Assembly (NCBI GenBank): GCA_024349245.1
Contig: JALDNG010002733.1
Coordinates: 1 to 64,000, forward strand
DNA: 64,000 bases
Direction of reading: 5' to 3'
Source of the DNA: Neodontobutis hainanensis
Lineage: Eukaryota > Chordata > Actinopteri > Gobiiformes > Odontobutidae
Shown: positions 52,546 to 62,630 of the stretch, in pieces
Layout: the number at the start of each line of letters is the position of its first letter
Position numbering within the stretch: position 1 is the first letter of the stretch
Made by a program: the position numbers and the translations under genes
The notes under the pieces: model-generated
What the model was told of the DNA's origin: nothing
Databases searched by the model: none
The model's input: only the letters and a program-made list of their open reading frames with translations

Positions 52546-53330
52546 GACCCCCTTAGGCTCTGAGGCACTACAAACGCAGGTGAAGTGAGGGTGTCAGAGA
52601 CGTGAGACAAGCAAGCCATGACGCTGGTGGAGTCGAGCGCGCACCATAGCTTTTTAAGATATGCGTCGGAGGAAAGGTCAGTGTCTACGATGGGGTTAGA
52701 CACCGGGTCTGAAAGGTAAAGAATAAGTTTGTAGATTGCCGAGTCCGCTGCTTGAAGGGCAACGAGGTCGGAACCAGGGAAAGAAAGAGTAGATGTAGAT
52801 GGGTCTGCAGGGGCCGGAACCGAGGCATCGGTTGCGGTTGCCTTAGATCGGGTAATCATACAGACAGAATGGGTGGGTTGGGTGGGAGGGGGTCGATCGT
52901 ACGAGGTTTCTGGCTGGAATTGCCAGAGCGTACCGTCTAGAGCCCCTTGTTTTGGCATAAGGTCTGCCTGATCGTTCAGGTCTTTGTCTGTATCGAGGGA
53001 GAGCAGGGAGCCTGTCTGTACAACCATTACCTCCGCATCAGCCAGATCGACCCTGCAGATAGTGTCGGTATCGACCACAAGTGAGGGGTATATGGCGATT
53101 GCTCTGGAAGGTTTCGTGTAGACAACTCCGGTCTCCTGTTGTTCAGTCGCGAGTGAGTGTGGCATACGCCCCATGACTGGGATTCTGAGTTCACAGTCAT
53201 GGAACCTAGTGTCAATCAGCCAGCCGAGAGGTGTGGCCTTCGGGACGAAAATGCTATTGGCAGTAGGGTTCTGCACTAGCGTGTGTTGATCGAGCGTCGA
53301 GCTCGACCAGGGTGTTGCCTGGACAGACAA
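52539..53330 (-). pseudogene. Pol linker frame upstream of integrase, without RT motifs
   Basis: A 263-codon open frame, the longest uninterrupted Pol piece after the protease. The first part (FVPKATPLGWLID, FHDCELRIPVMG) looks like the sequence that follows the protease in fish LTR elements. The last 120 residues (VALQAADSAIYKLILYLSDP, then FVVPQSLRG) resemble the spacer that normally joins RNase H to integrase. Between them there is no RT: no YxDD box, no LPQG block, and no RNase H D-E-D pattern. It runs out of frame at the G5 run just before the HHCC domain. The inference is that RT and RNase H were lost by an internal deletion or were never present in this subfamily. Similarity statements are from motif memory. 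Confidence 0.65.
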
Positions 53331-53539
53331 GCCTAACTCAAAGAACAGAGGCGACGGTTGGAAGAACGCTTGTGAAGAGTTAACTTGTTGTCCTGGAAAC
53401 GCTTTCAGGACGTATGTCCATGATGTTACGCGGTGGTATTGTGAGATGGCAGTCGTTACTTACCTGACACACGCCGGGATTGTTTGACCCGATCTCAAGT
53501 TTCCTTTGGTCAGTGAAGGTGATTCTTTACGTACTCCAG

Positions 53540-53860
53540 TCAGTGACCAGACAACGTTGTTAATAGTGTCGACTTGTATGTCGAGTCTGACTAGCATGTC
53601 AGCCCCAATGTACACTGAATGTGACAGATTGGGGATGACCGCAAAAGTGTGGGTCAGTTCTCTTTGTTCCATCATTTGCGATGGCAGAGCATAGACCGAT
53701 GGCGGTTAACGCATGAGTCGATGTGGGGTTAGCAGGAACCTAGTGCGCTTCTTTATGAAGGTCAGGCACGGGTTTATCTGCGTTAGAGTGTTAAACAGCT
53801 CCTGGCTAATGGCAGATTTGTCAGCCCATAGGACCATGGCGACATCATCAACTGGAGTCG
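53540..53860 (-). pseudogene. Second retropepsin-like domain, altered active site
   Basis: Two blocks typical of aspartic retropepsins occur again downstream of the first protease. One is a start block reading LWADKSAISQELF (53831-53793), where a D-S/T-G/A triad would be expected. The other is an IGxD block, SVYIGADMLVRL (53615-53592 for its core), followed by DTINNVVWSL. They lie in two frames separated by a stop at about 53723. The loss of the canonical D-T/S-G/A suggests an inactive or structural copy. Alternatively, the real active site may be masked by the frame break. Confidence 0.5.
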
Positions 53861-54099
53861 CCCAGTGTGATGCCCTTGACGATCTGGCGGTGTCGCCGCT
53901 AATGGGTCCTTCAGCGCAGATAGGAAGTTGTCATGCGATGACAAGGGGTTTAGTCCGCACCGAGGTTGCATGGTTGTCATTCCAGCGATGTCGGTGGATA
54001 CCCTATGTACTGGTGATGACCTGTCGATCGCATAGCACTGAGATTCATTCAGTAAGATTGGAAGTGGTTCTCGCACTTGGGCCCAAATCTTCAGCTGCT

Positions 54100-54425
54100 T
54101 GAAGTCGATCAGTGGTTCAAAGCGATTGAGGATGTCTTTACCAATTAAAAGTGGGACATTGTCAAGGTGGGACACGTACACTGGGTGTATCAGTGTCATT
54201 GGTCCGATGGTCAGTTGTACTAAGGCTACCTTGTTGATGATCGTCCGATCATCAGAGTAAGGCCTTATTTCTCGGATGCACGGGTGAGACTTCAAGTCCC
54301 TGGGATCTTCTCGCTATAGCCTGGAGTGATCTGAACAGGTTGCCTGAAATTAGGCTGATGTCAGCGGCTGTGTCGAGAAGTGCTTCGTGCGTCAAGTGGT
54401 CTTCTAACAAGACAGAGAGATAAAG
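54100..54425 (-). pseudogene. Retropepsin (protease), DTA active site
   Basis: Aspartic protease that would process Gag and Pol. The active-site block reads LLDTAADISLIS (54380-54345), with D at 54374-54372 and Ala in place of the common Gly of DTG. The C-terminal conserved block LLIGKDILNRF begins at 54151. The two lie about 70 residues apart, normal for a retropepsin, but in different frames (break near 54296). This protease is followed by about 240 bp that read through in the second frame before the second protease-like region starts. Confidence 0.75.
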
Positions 54426-54525
54426 CTTTGAGCTACTCCTTTTCAGTTAGGTGACCCAGAAATTGGTGAAAGGGTGTTTCACATTCGATAGTCGTGGCGT
54501 GGTCATGGCACAGCCCGGCTTGGGT

Positions 54526-55375
54526 TCACTTGGACGGCGTTAGACGGACTGAGGTATTTGTGATCTGGATCACTTCCTCCATGTTGTCCATGCTAGGGTC
54601 CTGGACAATGTCATTGAGTGGCTCTGGATCGCAAGAGCCTAAGTACAGGTCTGGGAGATGTTCATTCCCTTCAGTAGACTCTGTATTTTCGTTGCGTGTT
54701 AAGTCGGCTTGGATTGGTTGTGACTGTTTCTGAATCGGGGCCTTAGAGGCCTCCACCGTATACAGATCAGCCTTGTCCTTGGACTTTTGCGCATTTGTTT
54801 GAGTATGCGTTCTATGGCCCGAGCCTCCTCTGTAGTCAGACTCCTTTCGCTAGTGGGGTTTCCCACGCGATCAGTCTGAGTTTCAGGGCTCGGTCCTCGC
54901 ATGATTTCGCTCGTTCGACAGGTGAGCTACCTGATGATCGTTGGTCTTGGGACAGGATAATGGTTTTTCCTGTCGTCGCGGTTTTGATAGGACCCCCTTG
55001 GTTACGGTTTGGATTGGTTCGGAAATTTATTTTCGAACCAAGGTCTCCATTGAGGGCCCTGGTCTTTGAACTTACGTTCAGGCCAGATCGGGTGTTGACC
55101 TGGCTCTCTTTTGTGTGGTCGAGGTCCCTCTTTCCTGTCTGGAAAGCGGGAGGCTCCTGGGCCACTTGGATTGAGGTCGGTGCTCCTTCGAGCGCTAGAC
55201 TCCGATCTACGGTGACGAGAGTGTCTGGCTTTTGACGTTTAGTCTGCCTCAGCATCTGTTTAGTAAATGCACGCATTGCCAGCTCGCGAAGTTGGCGGCT
55301 GGTCTGCGTTTGTGGGCATGCAGAAACGCCAAGATGATGGCTGGTAGTTGGATGGAGGTTTTGCACAAAGAGGGC
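54526..55375 (-). pseudogene. Gag C-terminal and basic region
   Basis: Three overlapping frames (55366-54836, 54902-54699, 54756-54526). The first starts with the end of the capsid (SRQLRELAMRAFTKQ) and continues into an R/K/N/Q-rich stretch (for example NFRTNPNRNQGG), a likely nucleic-acid-binding segment. No Cys-Cys-His-Cys zinc knuckle is visible in any frame. The last frame is acidic (DPEPLNDIVQDPSMDNMEE) and leads to the protease. The exact Gag/Pol boundary cannot be set because of the frame breaks. Confidence 0.6.
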
Positions 55376-55700
55376 TTTGAAGTTTTATCCTCCTCCATGT
55401 TTGGTTCATTGAGTGGACCGAAATAAGCTTTGCGTAGCCGATGATAATATAGCTGTGGGGACTCTGGCCGTGCCTGTTTGATCATTAGGGCGGCAGTCAG
55501 ACCCACATTTACCGTAACGTCTGAGAATTCCACCATGAGAGACTGACTAAGGAGATCAAAGTCAGCTTGGACCTCAGGAGGTTGACGTCGATGAAGCTAC
55601 TAACATCTCTGCTTGATGTTAGTTTTATCAGAAAGATTTTGTCCGGCAGTAACATTGGGTATTCTTTGTAGGTAGAATTCAATGTCGCGAAGATAAGCAC
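55249..55700 (-). pseudogene. Capsid-like domain with major homology region
   Basis: The frame 55536-55249 contains QARPESPQLYYHRL (55476-55435), which fits the retroviral and gypsy capsid major homology region pattern Q-x3-E-x4-F/Y-x2-R-L. It is followed by RKAYFG. The preceding frame 55700-55509 (PMLLPDKIFLIKLTSS) probably contributes the start of the domain, and the continuation after about 55375 lies in another frame. It would form the particle shell. Recognition rests on the major homology region and on its position between coiled-coil Gag and protease. Confidence 0.72.
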
Positions 55701-55729
55701 TCACGCCATGAGACGCTCCTTGATGGGGC

Positions 55730-56891
55730 TCAAAGCGAGTGATATGACGTGATTTTGTCAAAGTCTCTGTTAGTGGGACCGTAGTCCAGATGTCTCTGTT
55801 TCAAAGCTGGTTGTGGGACAAAGTCCGATTGCCTACCTGTTGGTAGTGCGAAGTAATCCGAATGCCTACCTGTGGAAGCTCGCGGAAAGACGGCCGGGCT
55901 CTCGGCCCGGTTGGTCCTCTTTCCGTTGCGTCCAGGCGCAGCGCGTAGTGGTCGCAAAATTGGATTAGTTAGTGAAGTGGCTCCCTTCTGGGAGTTTTCC
56001 TTTGGCCTAACAGGTTTGTATGCCGGGGTAACCAGCACTTGGTTCGGAGTGCTTTTAAACTCCATATTCTTACCATGGTTGTGTCTGGCGTCCTCTGTCA
56101 GGCGCGCCTGAAGTTGTTCAATAAGCTGGCGGTCTAAGTCACCTTGTTGAGTGAGGGCCTCTACCCGTGCACTCAGGGACTCTCTCCGCCCAGCTTCCTG
56201 TGACAGCATATTTGCGGACAGCTGTGCATTTTCGCCTGCTTTGATGAGTTCCTTCATCATAGCATTGTACTCATTGTGTTGAATACTGAGCTTGTGTTCT
56301 GCTATGTCGCAAGCAGATTTTGTGTCGCTCAGCTCGTTCTTTAGGTCACTGAGGGTCCCCTCAGTGATCTGGAGTTTTGTGTGTAACTCCTCAAAGTCAG
56401 GGTCTGTCTTTTGGAGTGTTTGGGCAAGAGTTTGTAACTCTTGGTTTTGTTTTTCAGAATTCTCCAGGGCTCCTTTGGTCAGCTGGAGTTCCTGATTCAA
56501 TGTCTTGATATCGTTGGAAGCGGGCGAGGTCCTGTTTCTGGACCTGGATCTTCTCGTGGCTGCGTGCCAGGAGATCCTCAGCGTGTTTCTGCTGCGCGCG
56601 CATAACAATAGACATTTGACCTAACAGCTTAGTTAGATCCTTGTCTTTTGGCATCGAGGTTAGCGCAATGCTAATCAAGGAGCTAAGAACTGAATCTAGC
56701 TCGTTAGTTTGTGGTCTGAATCTCACAACATATTGGGGTAGCACCTGTTCTGTTAAATCATTTAGAGCTGAGTCTAAGTGATCCAGAAGCTTGATGGGAC
56801 TACCAGAACCTATAGACTGTGAGTCAGACTTGTTGAGAATTGGGGTTTCTCTGAGAAAGTGAGTTATTGTTAGATCACGTTTTAACTGCAA
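55730..56891 (-). pseudogene. Gag N-terminal region with long coiled coil
   Basis: Two overlapping frames (56891-56454 and 56608-55730) that change over near 56510. The first is a globular, leucine-rich part with DLTKLLGQMSIVMRAQQKH. The second has about 120 residues of heptad-like E/L/K/Q sequence (for example ALENSEKQNQELQTLAQTL and GTLSDLKNELSDTKSACDIA), predicting a coiled coil. It then has a basic R/S/P-rich segment with a repeated GRxSDxxxxP motif (GRHSDYFALP, GRQSDFVPQP). The first codon at 56891 is TTG, and the frame stays open about 80 bases further upstream without an ATG, so the true start is unknown. A pyrimidine-rich CTCTCTCCTTGCAG at this point also resembles a splice acceptor. 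Confidence 0.62.
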
Positions 56892-56969
56892 GGAGAGAGT
56901 TACTACTTGTGGAGTGTTACGAAGAAGCGCGTAAAACTCAAGCAGACTGTAAAAGGATTTTTGAAAATC

Positions 56970-58866
56970 TGAATAAAAGTGTAAATAAAAATAAAAAAAA
57001 TTAATGAAGGAATAAAAATTAAAGTTAACATTTTATTTTCTTTAAAATAAAATAAATTCCAATTAAATTAAAATAAAAAGGGGTATTAAGTCAAATAAGT
57101 CAGATTGAAAGTAATAAAAGAAGGAATTGTTAAAGTGGAAGTTGGTATAAAGTCTATTTCTGAGTGAAATGACCTTATGTGAGTATTAACAGTGACTATT
57201 TAGCAATAGCCTAGTGGTGTGAACGTTAATGAGGGTTGACAGTGCTGGGATGCTGCTTTGCTAATTTGTAAAATTAACAGTGCAGAATCAGTGGGTTTAA
57301 TCTAACAATTCATGCAGGTATTCAGCTTTTAAATTACAGCTATGACAAAATTTGTGCAGGGTTACGTCTGTTCAGACCTAACAGCAGGGTTGTCGTAGTG
57401 TTAGTAAGCTGTTAGCGTTAGCATTCCAATTTGACAAATCCTGTGTAGATAGGAAAGTCACAAAACAAGTCTTAAATTGTTAATCAAGACAAATTAATCA
57501 ATCAAATTAAATGCAGGGTTAGCATCAAAGATTTTCCAAAAGCAGATGCAATGTTCATTAAAATGTCACAATTGTTAGTTAACTCCTATTGTGCATTCAA
57601 GGTTGTTAAACACAGGCAGTTATTTTCAAAAGCAGTATTGCATTGCAGATTTGTGTATTTAACAAGACAAATGTATTAACAGAAGTGAAACAGCTTGATA
57701 GCCGTTCAGCAGTTGTTAATAAAGCAGAGTAATTCACTTTTTATGTTAAGTCAATCAGGCATTTCAGTGTCAATGAAAGCTTAAATTACTCAGTTGTTAA
57801 ATTCTAAACTTAAATTAGTCACTATTGAGGAAAATGTGTAATTCCGTTGAGTGACCACCAGAGAGAGACGTAGAGCTCCTCTGAGATTTTTAGAAGTTTC
57901 GCACTTCTCTTCCGCTAGGGGCAGTAGAAACTTGTGTCTGTGGTTTTACTACTTCTTTCCGCTAGGGGGCGATAGAAACTTGTGTCTGTGGTTTTACTAC
58001 TTCCTTCCGCTAGGGGGCGATAGAGATTCTCGTGAGTCTCTGGCTTCCGGAGTGAAGTCTCCGGCCCGCCCCTTTGAGGGTGCTGGTAAAAGTTTTTTTA
58101 GCTTCAGTCAGAGACTGACTTGGGACGCGTCTACAACTTGTTAAACCCGCGGTTTAAACACAGCAGCGCTTTGTACAAAGCCACGTTTTAAACACAAGCA
58201 CATTTACCACAGCAGGCTCAAACCACGTTTTTAGACAAAACGCACGGCAGCCCCCGTGGCTTTTAGGGGGAGGGTTTTCACAGTTAGCTAGGCTGTGAAG
58301 GCCTCCAGCACGGGTTTTTTAATCCGTTCAAAATACACCCAGGCTCTTAAGCCTTAGGCAAGACAAGTTTTCTCATAAAATTCCGGTGTAACGCGGCAAT
58401 TTTTTTTTTCAACTTGTAAGAGACAATTTTAACTTAACTCTGGCGTAGCACAGTAGTTAGCTTTTGTCTCGGGCCCATATGAAGTTACACACTTTGGCTC
58501 GTGTGTTTAACATGCATGCAATTTGCAGAGTCTCTAAGCTTTGTAACAGACTCTAAGCAACTTTTAACAAGTACTTGATTAATGCTCTGGCCATAAATGT
58601 ATGCGTACAATACTAATTGTAATTCAAAACAATATCAGTCCAGCTGGTACGATTTGAATTAGCAATTTCGACAGCGCTTCACACTTAAACAAACAAAAGC
58701 ACAACTCTCACATACACACACGCACATGGTTAAACGCATTGCTAAGCAACAGCACAACAAGGCACAGCTTTCAATGGACAGCAATTTTGTAAAGACTTTG
58801 GATATTGAGTGATTCTAATGTTTAATCAAGAAAATTCTTCCGAGGCTCACGCGTCAAAAATAATAC
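56970..58866 (-). other. Element leader between 5' LTR and Gag
   Basis: About 1.9 kb without coding potential on the element strand. The Gag-proximal part (56970-57850) is strongly AT-rich. The middle (57850-58100) has three CTCF-like sites. The LTR-proximal part has no TGG-starting primer-binding site in the 30 bases next to the LTR (GTATTATTTTTGACGCGTGA on the - strand). It is unusually long for a leader and may hold packaging or regulatory signals. Confidence 0.55.
57912..58020 (+). promoter_or_regulatory. Three tandem CTCF-like sites in 47-48-bp repeats
   Basis: CCGCTAGGGG at 57912, CCGCTAGGGGGCGA at 57959-57972 and again at 58007-58020, spaced 47 and 48 bp. The second and third match the CTCF core CCASYAGRKGGCRS at nearly all positions. 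The intervening AAACTTGTGTCTGTGGTTTT is repeated too, so this is a small tandem duplication. Binding is not shown. The + strand open frame over this stretch (57851-58144) is a by-product of the repeat. Confidence 0.5.
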
Positions 58867-60821
58867 TGTAGTGAATATGGTCGTATTAATAATTAATGTG
58901 AATATTAATTATGAAAATGATTAATTAATATTTTGCTTATCAAAATATTAATTTCTTTCGGGGCACCACCTTAGTTTTAACAGTTCTAAGGAAACTGATT
59001 AGCCTAGTCTCATTAATCTAAAGGTATTAAATTCTTCTCGTTTTCGAAAGTTCTCAATTAAACAATGAAACATTAAATGTCTTTATGGGGTTTTATTAAA
59101 GATTATAAAGTTAAACAGTGAATAATGACAGGGGAAATGACACAAAGGAATAGTTATTGACACATAAATGGGTAAATCAAAGAACGATAAACTTGTTTTC
59201 AGAGGATTTTGTGAAACAAAAGGAATTATTGATTATTGATTCTATTATTAACTGAGGGGATTTTACGGAGCGTTTAGAGGGGTTCGATGATGGTTTCTGA
59301 TGCTAAGGCTACTATGTTTAGACAGTTTAGACGCCAAACTTGTGTAACGTTTTGACTCACCCTGGGGTAGTATTCGGTCTCAGGTCTTAGCGACTAGGAC
59401 TCCAGAGGGGTTCTGCAGAACCCTGTCGCATCCGGTGACTTTTGTCGCCTCCAGGATGGCCTTCTGTTTCCACTCTCCAGAGGGGCCGCCGTAGGCCCGG
59501 GAGATTCAAAAGCGCCTCGTTACTGTCACAACTAGCCAAGCCTTTTAGCATCAGCGTCGTACATCGAGTAAAATCGAGTCCTTCAAAGTTATTGCGAAGT
59601 CCACTGGAGAAGGTTTAGCGGCTGTGTTGCTGGCTTAAACTTGCTCGAGAAAGCTAGATTTTAGTCAAGCTAACTCTTGAGCAGGCAGGAAATCTTCAAA
59701 AATAAAAGCGAGGCAACTTCCTTTTGTTGGCAGGCTGGCAGGAAGTAAGCTACTTTGAGCAGCTGTGTGAAGGAAACTTTATCGCGGCAAGCTAAACTTG
59801 CAGGCTTTAAAGTACAAAGAAAATTTACTCGTTACACGAGGTCCGAAGCTTGAAAGGGTTTCGAGGGCCTACGGCCCTGAACGGACAAGAGGTCCAGTGC
59901 GAAGTAAAAGGCGAGACGAAGAGTAGAGAGAGAAGCAGAGAACGTGTTTTTGGCTGTGCGCCAGTTTTAACACCTCTGGACGGGGTGTGTCTTGCGAAGG
60001 AAGGCATTGCTTTGGGGGGGAGTCTAAATGTTTAAACTAAGTCTTAACATTCCTTTTGTTTCACCCTATTTTCCATGGTTTTCGTAAAACACACAAAAAC
60101 ATTTGTACTTGCAGGATTGTGCAAAGAAACATTTGTCAGACTTATTTAAAAACATATATTCATTACATTTTATTAACATAAAACGTAACTCTGTAGAAAT
60201 GGAATAAGGAATTAGTTGCCTTGTAAAACTCTGCATCTTGAAACAAACAGTATAATTGTTAGTACATTCACAATCTTTCTAAGTAATAAAATAACAAAAT
60301 GTCCTTTAATGAAATAACACCAAATGTCCTTCTTGAGTGCAGAGTCATTTGTCCAGTTAAACAAAGGGGTAGTGTTTGACCATACAAAACTTAGTTTTGG
60401 TTGGATCAAACGCATTCCTCCGTCCTTCAGGATAGCTACGAGGTTCTGGGTAAAGCTGAATCAACAATGTTATCTCACAGAATTTATGGCTTTTCGACAT
60501 GGTACCTAGCGGTCTTTGGTGTTCCATGTGTCACCTTTGACACGGTGCTGGGTAGAACGAAGTTCCAATTCTTATAAAAGCAAAAACAAAGTCATTAATA
60601 ACGTTTCCTGTCCTTGGCAAAACACGTTTGTGTCCTTTTATCTGAAAGAAAACGGGGTTAGCATGTCTTCTCCTCAAGATTTACATCCACGGCCTGTCTC
60701 TGGAGGCCGATGGTGAAACAGTTGTTAATCTTGAAGACCCTTAGTGAAACAGTTTGGAGGTCTGTAAGTGATTAAACAAATGTTATAATCCGTGTGGCGT
60801 TCTGGAGGCTGATCTGCTACA
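58867..60821 (-). repeat. 5' LTR (right copy, 1955 bp)
   Basis: Direct repeat of the left LTR, 28 bp longer because it lacks the G/C-rich losses. The element-strand promoter should lie toward the 60821 end; a TATAAG sequence near 60572 is a weak candidate only. AATAAA on the - strand occurs at 60169-60174 and 59092-59097. A 13-bp inverted repeat is at 58923-58953 and a 16-bp palindrome at 59408-59423. The near lack of substitutions against the left LTR suggests a recent insertion. Confidence 0.92.
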
Positions 60822-60825
60822 TAAT
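60822..60825. repeat. Target-site duplication, right (TAAT)
   Basis: TAAT directly follows CTACA of the right LTR and runs into ATAGATCTAAC, the normal unit sequence. Confidence 0.8.
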
Positions 60826-61199
60826 ATAGATCTAACTCTCTTTTGAGGTGTGTCTCTCCCCAACCATCTTAGCTCAGCCAAGGCCAGAAGCCAGAAACTG
60901 CCATCGAAATCAGAGCGAGGGGCCGGAGCAAAGAGTAGCCCCACTGAACACTGAGTACTGAAGGTAGAGCCTGAACAGAATGGGTGCATGTCATTAGATT
61001 TAATGCACCAAGGAGACCAAGTGGTTTCAAGGCGGAAAACTTAGGGATGATTAGACTTTTGACCTAATAGAACATTATGGGATACTGATGGATTGCTGAA
61101 GGTGTTGATCACACCATTACTACGCAAATGCCTTAAAGCAATCAGGTAGACCACTGAGCTATGGTCCCACTGACAGAGACCTTAATAACCTTGCTAAGG

Positions 61200-61269
61200 G
61201 CATTGGTGGTTCAGTGGTAGAATTCTCGCCTGCCACGCGGGAGGCCCGGTTCGATTCCCGGCTAATGCA
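61200..61269 (+). tRNA. tRNA-Gly-GCC: tRNA-Gly(GCC), unit 15, 1 nt short
   Basis: Right of the LTR element. The 3' T-stem strand is the full CCCGG, unlike most copies, but one G is missing from the 5' strand (GGCCCGGTTC). With unit 3, it is one of two copies that keep the CCCGG. Confidence 0.85.
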
Positions 61270-62559
61270 GTGTTTCTATTATGGGTCCAGTGCCATGTTT
61301 CTTAAAAGGTGGCTTCACAAGAAAATGTATCAACACACAAGAGCAACCCTTGGTGGACATGAGTCTGAAGTCCACCTTCAGGCTCATACAAAATTACAAC
61401 ATACTAAAAAAGTAAACACAAACATATCTAACCTCTCTAATGCGATGGTTGAACTGCTTCTCTTTGGTTAGACGTCTGATGTTAGATGGCAGTGATAATG
61501 ATGACGATGATGATACGTTTCCAAGTTTGTGTCAGTTAGTCTTGAACGGAATAAATTTTTGCAAGAGTCAGTTTTGAAAAGAACTGCTCACAGCAGTAGG
61601 TTGTCCCAAACATAGATGCAAACTCATGTGCATGTATCCTCAGAACGTACATGCAGTTTATAGAAGTCGAGCAGAGGAGGTTGTTGTATTAAGCTTTGAA
61701 TTCGTCATTGCTTTGCAGCTCAATAATTTTGTGTTGCAGGTTATCAGGCACATCAGATGGTTCCACGATGGTTAAAATTTCTGATTTTGCTGTTGAATAA
61801 ACACCATTGTTCTTTGAGCAGACACAGCTCAACAGAAGAATAAAAATGCTATAAAAATAAAAGGCTGGAGTTCATTTAACATCAAGTGTAAAATTGAATT
61901 AACAAGTTTCTCCTTATTTATTCAAGTTATCCAAAATAGCAACCATTAACATTAATTTAGTGTTTCAATGCAGAGCATTCATTGCATCATTAAAAGGTTT
62001 TTTTTAATGTAAAGGGTCCAACAATGAGAGTGGAGCAAAACTCCAGCTCTAAAAAAAAAAAAAAAAAAAGAGTGAGTAAAGAAAGGAAGGGTGATATGAA
62101 AACTCTGTTATTTTGAGTTGCTGTTAGGAACATTCTCAATTAACCCAAACAGTGGTTGTGTTGTATCCACTGTCTCCAGACATTTGTCAGAACTGTACCA
62201 GAAAATACATACTCGTTTTTTTCTAGTCCCAGGATCTGGTAATGTTTTTCCACATTTTCCCTTTTGTAAGTGATAATATTCATTCTCCTCCAATATTTGT
62301 GTCCCAGTTATTCTTATCGCTTTCTTACCGTGTAGGGTTGGAATGACACTGATAGTTAGTGCCACTAATAGGTCTCGTTCTTATTGATACATAGAATAGC
62401 TTTGCAAAATAGCAAACAAGGCTTTTATTTAGATCCGTTTTAGATCTTTAACTTCTTCAAATCTTTGAGCGCCGCGCTCCCGTGTCACAAACAAATGTAA
62501 TATAAAATCTATTTATTATCAGACTATTTATAGTTTTTTTTTTCCAGCGTTAAAGGTGT

Positions 62560-62630
62560 GCCGTGATCGTATAGTGGTTAGTACTCTGCGTTGTGGTCGC
62601 AGCAACACGGTTCGAATCCGGGTCACGGCA
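62560..62630 (+). tRNA. tRNA-His-GTG: tRNA-His(GTG), unit 15, T-stem change
   Basis: 71 nt. AGCAACACGG replaces AGCAACCCCGG, which weakens the T stem on its 5' side. The 3' strand CCGGG is intact. Confidence 0.8.

Larger units (their letters stand above)
48663..60821 (-). mobile_element. LTR retroelement (Gag-PR-IN, RT-less) inserted in unit 15
   Basis: A 12,159-bp insertion bounded by two long direct repeats that begin TGTAG and end CTACA, and flanked by a TAAT duplication. Removing it and one TAAT restores a normal unit. All recognisable coding blocks read on the - strand, so the 5' LTR is the right-hand one. Order in element direction: LTR, about 2-kb leader, coiled-coil Gag, capsid with major homology region, basic region, retropepsin, second retropepsin-like domain, linker, integrase, about 0.8-kb non-coding tail, polypurine tract, LTR. 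RT, RNase H and Env are not seen. The integrase GPY/F-like end and the 4-bp duplication fit Metaviridae or retrovirus-like elements; I cannot place it further. It is broken by several frame changes. Confidence 0.93.

Noticed and set aside
53713..54102. 129-codon + strand frame opposite the protease region (also 54795-55235 opposite Gag)
   Set aside because: The - strand frames carry retropepsin and Gag motifs; these are complementary shadows.
55249..56891. Assignment of the element to spumaviruses from coiled-coil Gag and basic boxes
   Set aside because: Architecture alone is weak. There is no RT to place it, and the integrase GPY/F-like end is shared by several groups.
57851..58144. 97-codon + strand frame with a repeated LCLWFYYF motif
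   Set aside because: It is antisense to the element and produced by the 48-bp tandem repeat with CTCF-like cores.
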